Shown piece by piece: positions 9,236 to 18,002 of a DNA stretch of 64,000 nt (positions are counted from its first letter, which is position 1; each line of letters starts with the position of its first letter). Origin of the DNA: Pseudomonadota bacterium (lineage in GTDB: Bacteria > Chloroflexota > UBA6077 > JAJPHF01); NCBI GenBank assembly GCA_021325365.1, contig JAJPHF010000134.1, positions 1-64,000 on the forward strand, in the 5' to 3' direction. The position numbers and the translations under genes are program-made. The notes under the pieces were generated by a model. That model had not been told where the DNA came from. It did not search any database and saw nothing but the letters and a program-made list of their open reading frames with translations.

Positions 9236-10309
9236 TCAGTACCCGACGGCGTAGCCCCCCCGCGAGTCCGGGTCGAGGTCTGCCAAGTAGGGTGCCACCT
9301 GATCGCGGATCAGCCGCAGCGACCGCGCCCGCCTCTCGCGCGTGCTCCAATCGCGCCCCGCCGTCAGCAGCAGCACGCCGAACCCGCCCGTCGCGTCGTA
9401 CAGCGCCTTGATCCGCTCGCAGACCGTGTCCGGGCTGCCCACGATGATCATCCCGCGCTCGACCAGGTAGTCGTAGCTCACGTCGGCGATCGTGCCGCCC
9501 TCCGGGATGTAGCGCCGATACAGCGCCGGCCGGCCGATCTTCTGCTCCTCGATGTCGACCGTCATGCCCGGCCGCGCCTCCTCGCGCGCCTGCTTATCGG
9601 TCGGCGCCACGTACACTTGGCGGCAGACGCGCAGCAGCCCGCGCTCGGGGCGCCGGCCCGCCGCCGTCTCCGCCAGCACGTACCGCTCCATCTTCTCCCG
9701 CAACAGCGCCGGCGGGTCGTAGTGGCTCATCAGCAGCATGTAGCCGCGCTCGGCCGCCATGCGAATGAACGTCTCGTCGTTCGTGGCCACGCCGAGTGGC
9801 ATGTGCGGCTTCTGCAGCGGCTTCGGCTGCACGTTGATCCACTTGCCCCGCCAGAACCGCCCCTCGTGCGCGAACGGCTCGGCGGCCGTCCAGCAGCGCA
9901 GGATCAGCTCGATCGCCTCCAGCATCATCGGGTGGCGCATCTCGTCCGTGGTGCCGCGCTGCTCCATGTTGCCGAGCCCCAGGCCGCCGCCGCCGAAGCC
10001 GAACATGTAGCGGCCCTCGGTCAGGTGGTCGCACACCGCCGCCGTCGTCGCCACGTCGATCGGGTGGTAGAGTGGCAGCAGGCGCACCGCCGGCCCCAGG
10101 TGGATACGCTTCGTCAGCGCGGCCGCCTTGCAGATGAACAGCTCCGGCGCCGGCAGCGTGTCGGGCCGGTTCAGCCCGATGTGCTCGCTCAGCCACGCCT
10201 CGCGGAACCCCAGCTTGTCCGCCGTCACCACCTCGAACATGTCTTCTTCATAGGCGTGCGCGGCGACCTTGCCGTGCCGGTGGCCGTTGGAGAACAGCCC
10301 GAACTCCAT
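9236..10309 (-). CDS. LLM-class flavin-dependent oxidoreductase
   Basis: A 357-residue luciferase-like monooxygenase family protein with a TIM-barrel fold. Family hallmarks include the N-terminal MEFGLF strand, GFREAWLSEHI, the GRYMFGFGGGG turn after a DHLTEGR motif, and the C-terminal GSPDTVCERIKAL helix. These enzymes use reduced FMN or F420 to oxidise small organic molecules; the substrate cannot be inferred. The gene is alone on the minus strand, between a stem-loop repeat (3' side) and an inverted-repeat element at 10340-10488 (5' side). A G-rich stretch (CAGGGGGC) precedes the ATG. The family is certain; the cofactor and substrate are open. Confidence 0.9.
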   Translation of the reverse strand: MEFGLFSNGHRHGKVAAHAYEEDMFEVVTADKLGFREAWLSEHIGLNRPDTLPAPELFICKAAALTKRIHLGPAVRLLPLYHPIDVATTAAVCDHLTEGRYMFGFGGGGLGLGNMEQRGTTDEMRHPMMLEAIELILRCWTAAEPFAHEGRFWRGKWINVQPKPLQKPHMPLGVATNDETFIRMAAERGYMLLMSHYDPPALLREKMERYVLAETAAGRRPERGLLRVCRQVYVAPTDKQAREEARPGMTVDIEEQKIGRPALYRRYIPEGGTIADVSYDYLVERGMIIVGSPDTVCERIKALYDATGGFGVLLLTAGRDWSTRERRARSLRLIRDQVAPYLADLDPDSRGGYAVGY

Positions 10310-10339
10310 GTGACGCCCCCTGTCTGCTGCGCCTGATAA

Positions 10340-10488
10340 GGTAGGGCAGGGGCTCGTCCCCTGCCGCCTCGTGCGCGCCGGACGCGCCGGGTATGGGTAC
10401 GGCCGGCTACAGGTCCGCGCCTCGCGCCGGTCCCGCCCGGCGGTAGGCTACGCCGGCCGGGCGGCGGGGTACGAGACCCCGCCCTACC
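10340..10488. mobile_element. Small element with 29-bp terminal inverted repeats (MITE/REP-like)
   Basis: The left end (10340-10368) begins GGTAGGGCAGGGGCTCGTCC. The right end (10460-10488) is its inverted copy with four mismatches in 29. A third copy of the end sequence stands alone at 13914-13942. Each end is itself a small palindrome around CGTACCCC. The ~91-bp interior codes for nothing. It lies between the LLM gene and the 3' end of the E2 gene. Whether it is a miniature transposon or a pair of REP hairpins cannot be settled from one window. Confidence 0.55.
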
Positions 10489-10527
10489 GCTCACCGCCTG
10501 AGTGCTGCGCTTACTCTGCCTGCCTGG

Positions 10528-11799
10528 TTAGAGCAGCCCGACGGGCAGCTCCAGCAGCTCCTTCACCCGGTTCAGGAAGCGCGCCGCCGGCGCGCCGTCC
10601 ACGGCGCGGTGGTCGAACGACAGGTTCAGGTACATCGCCTGGCGCTCCGTCACCTGGCCATTTACGAGCACGAGCTGCGAGAACACCCGCCCGATGCCGA
10701 TGATCGCCACCTGCGGCGGGTTCACGATCGGCGTGAAGAAGTCGATGCCCAGCGCGCCCAGCGTCGTCACCGTGAACGTTCCGCCCTGCAAGGCGTCCGG
10801 CCCCAGCCGGTTCGCCCGCGCCTGCTCCGCCGCCGCGGCCGCGCGCCCCACCAGCTCGCGCAGGCTGAGGCCGTCCACGCCGCGCAGCACCGGCACGATC
10901 AGCCCCTCCGGCGCGTCCACCGCCAGCCCCACGTCGATCCGGTCGTGCAGGATGAGCGCGTCGTCCTCCAGCGTCGCGTTCAGCGTCGGATGCTCCCGCA
11001 ACGCCAGCGCCGCCGCCCGCACCACGAAGTCCGTGTACGTTGGCCGCACGCCGTCCGCCGCCCACAGCCGCACGAGCTGCTCGCGCAGCCGCACGCACTC
11101 CGTCACGTCCACCTGCTGGCTGACGGTCAGCTGCGCCATCTGCTGGAGGCTCTGCTGCATCCGCTGCGCGATCACCCGCCGCCGCCCCGTCAGCGGCTGG
11201 CGGTTGGCGGCGCCGGGGGTGACCGGCACGGCGGGGATCGGCGCGGCCGCGAACCCGCCGGCCGGCTGCGCCGCCGCGAAGGCCTGGACGTGGGCCTCGC
11301 GCAGCCGCGCGCCGGGATTCGCCCGCGCCACCGCGCCAATGTCCACGCCCAGCTCGCGCGCCAGCCGTCGCGCCGCCGGGGACGCCCGCACCTCCTCCTC
11401 GGCCGGCCATGCCCGCACCTCGTCCTCGGCCAGCGCGCCCGTGCCCGCATCGCCTACGCCCGCGCCGCCGCCCGCCGCCGGCCCCCTCTCCCCCTGGGAG
11501 AGGGCTGGGGTGAGGGCAGTTGTCCCAGCCGCCGCCACCGGCCCTGCCGCCCCGGTCGGCTGTTCCGCCTCCACGATCCGCCCCAGCAGCCCATTGACCG
11601 GCACCACGGCGCCCGCCGCCGCCACCTGCCGCAGCACGCCGTCGGCCGGCGCCTCCACGTCCAGGCTCACCTTGTCGGTCTCCAGCCGGTACAGCGGCTC
11701 GCCCTTCGTCACGCGCGCGCCATCCGGCCGCAGCCACTCGACCAGCGTGCCCTCCTGCATGAAGTCGCCGAGCACCGGCAGCCGCACGTCGACCGCCAT
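10528..11799 (-). CDS. Dihydrolipoamide acyltransferase (E2) of a 2-oxoacid dehydrogenase complex
   Basis: A 423-residue E2 core subunit that transfers acyl groups from lipoyl-lysine to CoA. The lipoyl domain occupies residues ~1-78 with lipoyl Lys43 (ETDKVSL). A linker follows, then a peripheral subunit-binding domain at ~138-172 and the catalytic domain with SFDHRAVDG (His397, Asp401). The ATG overlaps the E1 beta stop codon as TGATG, so translation is coupled. The linker at residues 95-106 reads ALTPALSQGERG, encoded by a repeat that also occurs in non-coding DNA at 46471-46565. The substrate may be pyruvate or acetoin. No E3 gene is in view. Confidence 0.94.
   Translation of the reverse strand: MAVDVRLPVLGDFMQEGTLVEWLRPDGARVTKGEPLYRLETDKVSLDVEAPADGVLRQVAAAGAVVPVNGLLGRIVEAEQPTGAAGPVAAAGTTALTPALSQGERGPAAGGGAGVGDAGTGALAEDEVRAWPAEEEVRASPAARRLARELGVDIGAVARANPGARLREAHVQAFAAAQPAGGFAAAPIPAVPVTPGAANRQPLTGRRRVIAQRMQQSLQQMAQLTVSQQVDVTECVRLREQLVRLWAADGVRPTYTDFVVRAAALALREHPTLNATLEDDALILHDRIDVGLAVDAPEGLIVPVLRGVDGLSLRELVGRAAAAAEQARANRLGPDALQGGTFTVTTLGALGIDFFTPIVNPPQVAIIGIGRVFSQLVLVNGQVTERQAMYLNLSFDHRAVDGAPAARFLNRVKELLELPVGLL
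11481..11517. repeat. In-frame copy of the 36-bp GC-rich repeat inside the E2 gene
   Basis: Read on the minus strand, this block begins GCCCTCACCCC and ends in a G-rich tract. It matches the intergenic copies at 46471 and 46523 at 35 of 36 positions. It contains the palindrome CCCTCTCCCAGGGGGAGAGGG and encodes ALTPALSQGERG in the inter-domain linker of E2. The insertion keeps the frame and lies where E2 proteins tolerate variable Ala/Pro-rich linkers. Confidence 0.8.
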
Positions 11800-12842
11800 C
11801 ACGCCGCCCCGTCGCGCGCGGCCCGCACCGCTGCCACCACCCGCTCCGGCGTCGGTACGAACGCCGCCTCCAGCGGCCCGCTGTACGGCACCGGCGCGTG
11901 CGGCCCCGTCACCGCCTTCACCGGCCCATCCAGATAGTCGATCGCCTGCTCGGCCACCACCGCCGCGATGTCGCTCGCCACGCTACAGCGCGGCGTGTCC
12001 TCGTCCACGATCACCAGGTGCTTCGTACGCCGCACGCTATCCAGCACCCGCTCCTGGTCCCACGGCGCCACGCTCAAGAGGTCGATTACCTCCGCCTCGC
12101 AGCCCTCGCGCGCCAGCGCGTCCGCCGCCTCCAGGCAGATGCCCGTCATGCGGCCGATGCCCACCAGCGTCACGTCCTTGCCCGCGCGCAGCGTCCGCGC
12201 CTGCCCGATCGGGATCACGTACGGCTCCTCGGGCACGTCGCACGACGCCCCCAGCAGCCGCCGGTGCGAGAAGTACATCACCGGGTCGTCGTCCCGAATG
12301 GCGGCGATTATGAGCCCCTTCGCCGTGTAGGCGTCCGACGGCACGACGCACTTCAGGCCGGGCACGTGCGCCAGCATCGAGTACATGCTGCCCGAGTGCT
12401 GCGCCGCCGAGCCGCCGCCGTTCGCCGGCGCCATCGCCGTCGCCCCGATGCTCATCCGCACGACGAGCGGAATGCTCACCTGGCCGCCCAGCATGTAGCG
12501 CAGGTAGCCCGCCTGGTTCATGAGCGAGTCGAGCGCCACGCTCATGAAGTTCGCCACGATCAGCGTCGCCACCGGCCGCTGCCCGGCGATCGCCGCCCCC
12601 ACCGCCGCGCCGATGAAGCTCATCTCGCAGATCGGCGTGTCGATCACCCGCTTCTCGCCGAACTGCACGATCAGCCCCTTCGTCGCGCCCGTCGGGTCGC
12701 CCCACGCGTCGATGATCCCCTGCGCCGCGCGGCCGGCCCCGCCCGCCACGTCCTCGCCCATCACGAAGACGCGCTCGTCGCGCTCCATCTCCTGCCGCAG
12801 CGCCTCGTTCTCCGCGCGGCCAAACGCCAGCGGTCGCGCCAT
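11799..12842 (-). CDS. 2-oxoacid dehydrogenase E1 component, beta subunit
   Basis: A 347-residue transketolase-like beta subunit that pairs with the upstream alpha subunit for thiamine-diphosphate-dependent decarboxylation. Recognisable blocks are GEDVAGG, FGEKRVIDTPICE (with the glutamate that activates ThDP), the AQHS segment and VPSDAYTAKGL. It reads like both pyruvate and acetoin dehydrogenase beta subunits, so the substrate is undecided. The ATG at 12842 lies two bases after the alpha-subunit stop. An open frame extends upstream but overlaps the alpha gene and is not coding. The 3' end overlaps the E2 start. Confidence 0.94.
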   Translation of the reverse strand: MARPLAFGRAENEALRQEMERDERVFVMGEDVAGGAGRAAQGIIDAWGDPTGATKGLIVQFGEKRVIDTPICEMSFIGAAVGAAIAGQRPVATLIVANFMSVALDSLMNQAGYLRYMLGGQVSIPLVVRMSIGATAMAPANGGGSAAQHSGSMYSMLAHVPGLKCVVPSDAYTAKGLIIAAIRDDDPVMYFSHRRLLGASCDVPEEPYVIPIGQARTLRAGKDVTLVGIGRMTGICLEAADALAREGCEAEVIDLLSVAPWDQERVLDSVRRTKHLVIVDEDTPRCSVASDIAAVVAEQAIDYLDGPVKAVTGPHAPVPYSGPLEAAFVPTPERVVAAVRAARDGAA

Positions 12843-12844
12843 CG

Positions 12845-13864
<1,020 letters not shown>

Positions 13865-13913
13865 GCTGCTCTCCTTTGCGTCGCCTGTGCCCTGTTCAGT
13901 AAGCAACGGAAAA

Positions 13914-13942
13914 GGTAGGGCGGGGGCGCGTACCCCGCCGCC
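13914..13942. repeat. Single copy of the 29-bp palindromic end repeat
   Basis: This block begins GGTAGGGCGGGGGCGCGTAC and differs from the ends of the element at 10340-10488 at only a few positions. It contains an inner hairpin of GCGGGG and CCCCGC. It lies between the stop of the ICMT-like gene (13973) and the start of the E1 alpha gene (13864), both on the minus strand, where it could terminate the first. Confidence 0.65.
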
Positions 13943-13972
13943 CCGCCGTGTTTAGCCGCAGTCTCGGCCGCG

Positions 13973-14683
13973 CTACCAGACGTGCGGCACGAGCCGGTAG
14001 CGCACTTGCTGCATGTACGCCGCGTAGTCGGGTAGCTCCTCCCGCAGCGTCTGCTCCTCCAGCACCGCGCGCCGGGCGATCAGCAGCACGATTATGAACC
14101 CTATCAGCAGGCCGTACCACGAGCCCAGCAAGAGCGCCGCGCTGGCGATGAAGATGATCGCCGTCGCGTACATCGGGTGGCGCACGTGGTGGTACGGCCC
14201 CGTGGAGACGACGGTCTGGCCGCGCTCGCGCTGCACGCGGACCGCGGGCGACAGATACGCGTTCTCCCGAAAGACCAGGTAGAACAGGTAGAACGAGCCG
14301 ACCAGGCCGGCTGCCCCTGTCACCTGCAGCCAGCCTGGCATGCGCGACCAGTGAAACCGCACGGCATCCAGCGGCATCACGACCAGCCAGGTCAAGAACA
14401 GCAGTTGCAGCAGCGCGAACAGCGCCTTGTCCCAGGCTTTCTGGTCGGCCTTGCCGATCCCGGTCATGCGCTCCCGGAGCAGCGCGGGGTTATAGCGCAG
14501 GAGCCACAGGCTGAGCACGATGCTTAGGCCGAAGAACAGCAGCAGAAAGAGCCAGCCCGCGAGCCAGGCGAGGGTGCCCGCGGCCAGGAACAGGGCCGCG
14601 GCGAACACCATGAACAAGCCCGCGAACTCGGCCGCCAGCAGGGGCAGATTCACCTTCGGCGCTACGGCGCGCTCCTCGTCCAT
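13973..14683 (-). CDS. Isoprenylcysteine carboxyl methyltransferase-like membrane protein
   Basis: A 236-residue polytopic protein with about five hydrophobic segments. The C-terminal signature GPYHHVRHPMY and the later EEQTLREELPDYAAY...VRYRLVP match the ICMT/phospholipid methyltransferase family, where these residues form the SAM and substrate site. Bacterial members methylate unknown lipids or small thiols; no prenylated protein is implied. A GGAG site precedes the ATG by about seven bases. It follows the SDR gene by 22 bp and probably shares its transcript. The fold is well supported; the substrate is unknown. Confidence 0.85.
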   Translation of the reverse strand: MDEERAVAPKVNLPLLAAEFAGLFMVFAAALFLAAGTLAWLAGWLFLLLFFGLSIVLSLWLLRYNPALLRERMTGIGKADQKAWDKALFALLQLLFLTWLVVMPLDAVRFHWSRMPGWLQVTGAAGLVGSFYLFYLVFRENAYLSPAVRVQRERGQTVVSTGPYHHVRHPMYATAIIFIASAALLLGSWYGLLIGFIIVLLIARRAVLEEQTLREELPDYAAYMQQVRYRLVPHVW

Positions 14684-14705
14684 GATCTCCGCCCGACAGG
14701 TCGCG

Positions 14706-15500
14706 TCAGGGCATGAAGCTGCCGCCGTTCACGTCCAGCACCGCGCCGATGCAGTAGCTCGCCTCCTCCGACGCCAGATACCCCACCGCGCTCGCGATCT
14801 CCGGCAGCTCCGCCCAGCGCTTGACCGCGGTCGCCGCCACGCGCGCCGCCTGCTTCTCCGGCGGCAGCGCGTTGTAGAATGCCTCGATGCGCGGGCCGCT
14901 GCGCGTGAAGCCCGGCGCCACGACGTTCACCGTGATCCCGTACGGCCCCAGCTCGCTCGCCAGCACGCGGGAGAGGCCCAGGATGCCCGACTTCGCCGCC
15001 GCGTAGGCGTAGCCCGCCGTGCGTGGCACGATCGGCACCCGCGCCGACTCCGACGCCACGTTCACGATGCGGCCCCAGCCGCGCGCCTTCATGTGCGGCA
15101 CCGCCGCGCGGCAGCACAGGAACACGCCCGTCAGGTTGCGGTCCAGCACCGCGTGCCAGGCCGCCTCCTCGAACGCCTCGAAGCTGGCCGACGCCTCGAC
15201 GCCCGCCACGCCCCCGGCGTTGTTCACCAGGATGTCCAGGCTGCCGTTCGCCCCGAGCGCCGCGTCCACCATCCGCGCCACGTCATCCGCCCGCGTCACG
15301 TCGCCCGGCGCCGCGAACGCGCGCCAGCCCTGCGCCGTGAACGCCTCCACTGTCGCCTGCACCGCCGCCGCGTCGCGCCCGTTGATGCCGACGACCCGCC
15401 CCTCGCGCGCCAGCCACTCGGCGATCGCCCGCCCGATGCCCTGCGACGACCCCGTCACCAGCGCCGTGCGCACCGGCCGCTCCGCGCCATTCCCGTTCAT
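14706..15500 (-). CDS. Short-chain dehydrogenase/reductase (SDR)
   Basis: A 264-residue classical SDR. The NAD(P)-binding TGSSQGIG motif is at residues ~16-23, NNAGG in the middle, and the catalytic Tyr and Lys are in the YAYAAAKSG region. The C-terminal PGFTRS and GAVLDVNGG blocks are typical of 3-oxoacyl-ACP reductase-like members. It should oxidise or reduce a hydroxyl/keto group on an unknown substrate. The ATG at 15500 overlaps the stop of the upstream binding lipoprotein gene (ATGA), so the two are translationally coupled. Longer open frames upstream in this phase overlap that gene and are artefacts. Confidence 0.93.
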   Translation of the reverse strand: MNGNGAERPVRTALVTGSSQGIGRAIAEWLAREGRVVGINGRDAAAVQATVEAFTAQGWRAFAAPGDVTRADDVARMVDAALGANGSLDILVNNAGGVAGVEASASFEAFEEAAWHAVLDRNLTGVFLCCRAAVPHMKARGWGRIVNVASESARVPIVPRTAGYAYAAAKSGILGLSRVLASELGPYGITVNVVAPGFTRSGPRIEAFYNALPPEKQAARVAATAVKRWAELPEIASAVGYLASEEASYCIGAVLDVNGGSFMP

Positions 15501-16693
15501 TGGCGCCCCACCACGCCGAGCCCGTAGTCCAGGTAGCTCGTGTCGAAGAACTCGTCCAGCGCCACCGGGTTCTGCACGAAGCCGTGGTCCACGTACCACT
15601 GCTGCAAGTCTTTGATGCTCTGCACGTTCATCTCGCCGTTCGGGCTGAACGCTGGCACCACGATCTTCTTGTAGACCGCCGGGTCCTTGATCGTCGTGTA
15701 CTTCGTCAGGATGTCGATGATCCCGTCCAGGTCCTTCCCCTCGTTGAACGCCGCCTGGTAGTCGCGCAGCGCCCGCAGGTAGCCCACCATGAAGCGCTTG
15801 CCCACGTCCTGCCGCTGCGTCGTCATCGTCGGCGAGTACATGATGAGCGTGCTCTGGAACGTGCCGAACAGGTCGTCCATGCCCCGCCAGCGCACCCCCA
15901 GCCCCTGCTCGACGGAGGTCGTCACCAGCGGCTCCGTCAGGATCGCCGCGTCCAGCGCCTTGTTCGAGAACGCCGGCAGCACGTCGGGGAAGGTGACGTA
16001 CTCGATGTCCAGGTCGGTCGGCTGGAGCCCCGCCTTCTCGATCGTGCGGAACGCCAGCGAGTCCACCAGCGACCCCTTCGCGATCGGGCTGATCCGCTTG
16101 CCGCGCAGGTCGGGCAGGTCGCGGATCACGCCGCCGTCGCTCAGGTCCTTCCGCACCACCCACGCCAGGCTGCTGTGGCCCGGCTCGGTGTGGTTGCCGT
16201 CGGCCACGAACCGCAGCGGCAGCCCGCGGCTGAGCGCGTTGAAGATGCCCGCGCCCGTGTCGGCGTTCGCCACGTCCACCTGGCTCGCCGCGATTGGCTG
16301 GATCATCTCCGCCGCGCTGCTGAACGGTACGATCTCGACGTCGATCCCCTGCTCCTTGTAGTAGCCCTTCTCCACCCCGATGAAGATGCCCGACGAGCTC
16401 ACGCTCTGGCTCGCCGCATACTTCACCGTCTGGCTCGGGCTCAGCGGCGCCAGCGTCGGCACACTTCCGGCCGTCGCGCCGCCCGCCTGGGCGCCCCCCG
16501 TCGGCGCCCCGCTTGCCGCCTGCCCATTACTCGCGGATACCGCGGTGGGCGCGGCCGGCTTCGCCGGCGTGGCCGCCGAGCCCGCCCCGCTCGGCGCGCA
16601 CGCCCCGAGCGCCAGGATTCCTGCAAGAAGCGTGGCGAGCGGCCGGGCCCAGTGGCCGCGCCCTGGCTTCTCCGCGAATAGCCCGAAGGTCAT
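15497..16693 (-). CDS. ABC transporter substrate-binding lipoprotein, NMT1/THI5-like
   Basis: A 398-residue exported binding protein. The signal peptide ends in a lipobox with Cys32 (LALGAC), then an Ala/Gly/Pro-rich linker, then a periplasmic-binding-protein type 2 domain of the NMT1/THI5/SsuA group from residue ~88. Blocks such as GYYKEQGIDVE and DLRGKRI are family typical. Ligands in this group include sulfonates, taurine, thiamine precursors and aromatic acids; the ligand here is unknown. AGGAGA precedes the ATG. No permease or ATPase gene is adjacent. Coupling with the SDR suggests the enzyme acts on the imported compound (inference). Confidence 0.92.
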   Translation of the reverse strand: MTFGLFAEKPGRGHWARPLATLLAGILALGACAPSGAGSAATPAKPAAPTAVSASNGQAASGAPTGGAQAGGATAGSVPTLAPLSPSQTVKYAASQSVSSSGIFIGVEKGYYKEQGIDVEIVPFSSAAEMIQPIAASQVDVANADTGAGIFNALSRGLPLRFVADGNHTEPGHSSLAWVVRKDLSDGGVIRDLPDLRGKRISPIAKGSLVDSLAFRTIEKAGLQPTDLDIEYVTFPDVLPAFSNKALDAAILTEPLVTTSVEQGLGVRWRGMDDLFGTFQSTLIMYSPTMTTQRQDVGKRFMVGYLRALRDYQAAFNEGKDLDGIIDILTKYTTIKDPAVYKKIVVPAFSPNGEMNVQSIKDLQQWYVDHGFVQNPVALDEFFDTSYLDYGLGVVGRQ

Positions 16694-16904
16694 CGTCCTC
16701 TCCTGAGTACGTGGTGCTCGCTACTCTGTGTAGGGATCAAGCCCGACTGCGTTCCCGCACCCACCGCGGCTGAATCCAGCGTGGGTGCCAGAGTATGAAC
16801 AGATATCCTACAAGCATGAACGCTCGAAATAGCGTGACCGCTGGAATGCTAATCCGGTTGTTGTGTGCGGCAAAAGCCAGGGCGAGACAAAATGACCTGA
16901 CACC
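16694..16904. other. Leader/intergenic region with a stem-loop
   Basis: This 211-bp gap between the alpha/beta hydrolase stop and the lipoprotein start (both minus) is AT-richer than its surroundings, especially 16790-16900. A stem-loop with arms GCACCCA and TGGGTGC, with inner CGC/GCG pairing, spans 16757-16788. It may terminate the hydrolase transcript or lie in the lipoprotein leader. Although the protein is THI5-like, I see no thiamine-pyrophosphate riboswitch consensus (no CTGAGA core). No gene is supported here. Confidence 0.4.
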
Positions 16905-17741
16905 TCATGCCCCGTCGGCGTGCGCCGCCAGGAACTCCCGCACGCGCGGCCAGCAGGCCTCGGGGCGCTCCCAGAACAGCATGTGCCGCGTGCGCGGGAT
17001 GATCGCCAGTTCCGCGTGCGGCAGCCGCGCCGCCAGCACTTTCGCGAACTCGGTCGGCGTCGTGTCGCCGCGCGCCGCGAAGTCTTCGTCGCCCACGATC
17101 ACCAGCGCCGGGGCCGTGATCCGCTCCACGTCGTCCAGCGTCTGGTGGCCGCTCCGCGCCCGTACGTGCTTCAGGAACTCCTCTTCCGTCGCCGCGTGCT
17201 CCCACATCGCGTCCGCCAGCGCCGCCGGCCGCTCCGGATGCGCCGCCCGCACCTTCGGGTGGAACGCCCAGTCCTCGTCGGACACGTGCCCCCGGATGTA
17301 GTCGCGGTACCCCTTCTGGCGGATCGCCTCCTGCACGCTGTAGATCGACTGGTCGTTTGGGTTGCTCGGCGCCCCGGCGCCCGTCGCCCCCAGCACCAGG
17401 CTGCTCACCCGCTCGGGCCAGCCCAGCGCCACCTTCACCGCCACCTGCGCCCCGTAGGCGAAGCCCACCAGGTGCGCCCGCGGCACGTCCAGCGCGTCCA
17501 TCAGCCGCACCGTGTCCTCGGCCAGCGAGTACACGGTGTACTCCGTCGGCGTCCCCTCGCTGCGCCCGTAGCCGCGGTTGTTGAACGCGATGACCCGGTA
17601 GCGGTCGCGCAGCTCCGGCAGCCCGCTCAGCTTCCACGTGTCCAGCGGCCAGAAGTTCGGCGAGCAGAGCACAACGACCTCGCGCCCCCTCCCCTCCTGC
17701 ACGTACTCGACCGCCCGCCCGTCCACCTGGATCACCGCCAT
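16905..17741 (-). CDS. Alpha/beta hydrolase-fold protein lacking the nucleophilic serine
   Basis: A 278-residue single-domain alpha/beta hydrolase homologue. The fold is clear: an oxyanion-region strand, NNRGYGRSEG, a nucleophile elbow at 93-97, a candidate acid in VGDEDFAA and His in RTRHMLFW. The elbow reads GFAYG, so the expected Ser of G-x-S-x-G is Ala95 (codon GCC). Without a Ser, Cys or Asp at this position, ordinary hydrolase chemistry is unlikely. It may be a binding protein, a cofactor-free enzyme using His and Asp only, or a decayed enzyme. It is monocistronic and divergent from the molybdenum enzyme gene. Confidence 0.87.
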   Translation of the reverse strand: MAVIQVDGRAVEYVQEGRGREVVVLCSPNFWPLDTWKLSGLPELRDRYRVIAFNNRGYGRSEGTPTEYTVYSLAEDTVRLMDALDVPRAHLVGFAYGAQVAVKVALGWPERVSSLVLGATGAGAPSNPNDQSIYSVQEAIRQKGYRDYIRGHVSDEDWAFHPKVRAAHPERPAALADAMWEHAATEEEFLKHVRARSGHQTLDDVERITAPALVIVGDEDFAARGDTTPTEFAKVLAARLPHAELAIIPRTRHMLFWERPEACWPRVREFLAAHADGA

Positions 17742-17783
17742 GCGCCCTCTCCTCGCGCCCTCGTCCTCTCCTCCTTCCTCTTA

Positions 17784-17868
17784 TGAGGGGAAGGGGGCCG
17801 GGGGGATGGGGGCTGCCCGTCCTCTCCCCCCTTCCTTGATAGGGAAGGGGGGCCGGGGGGGTTAGGTC
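17784..17868. repeat. G-rich repeat pair, also found inside the acyl ligase gene
   Basis: Two related G-rich blocks, GGGGAAGGGGGCCGGGGGGAT near 17786 and GGGAAGGGGGGCCGGGGGGG near 17841, lie in the divergent region between the hydrolase and molybdenum-enzyme genes. The second continues TTAGGTCC. A matching block with TAGGTCC occurs at 35891-35918 inside the acyl ligase gene. It resembles the translated-in-all-frames palindromic repeats found in many GC-rich bacteria. No gene is supported in 17742-18002. Confidence 0.6.
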
Positions 17869-18002
17869 CACGCGCCGCCAGCGAGACCGAGCGGATTCTA
17901 CCGGCCGCCCACCGGCGCGTCAACACGCGCGGTCGCCGCCATATCGTGCCTGGCGCTACACTCAGAGGTCCGCGGCAGGACAGGCCGAGGAGGGAGCGCG
18001 GC

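Noticed and set aside
16694..16904. Thiamine pyrophosphate riboswitch before a THI5-like gene
   Set aside because: The conserved CTGAGA and ACCTGATCTGGATAATGCC-type core are not present on the minus strand.
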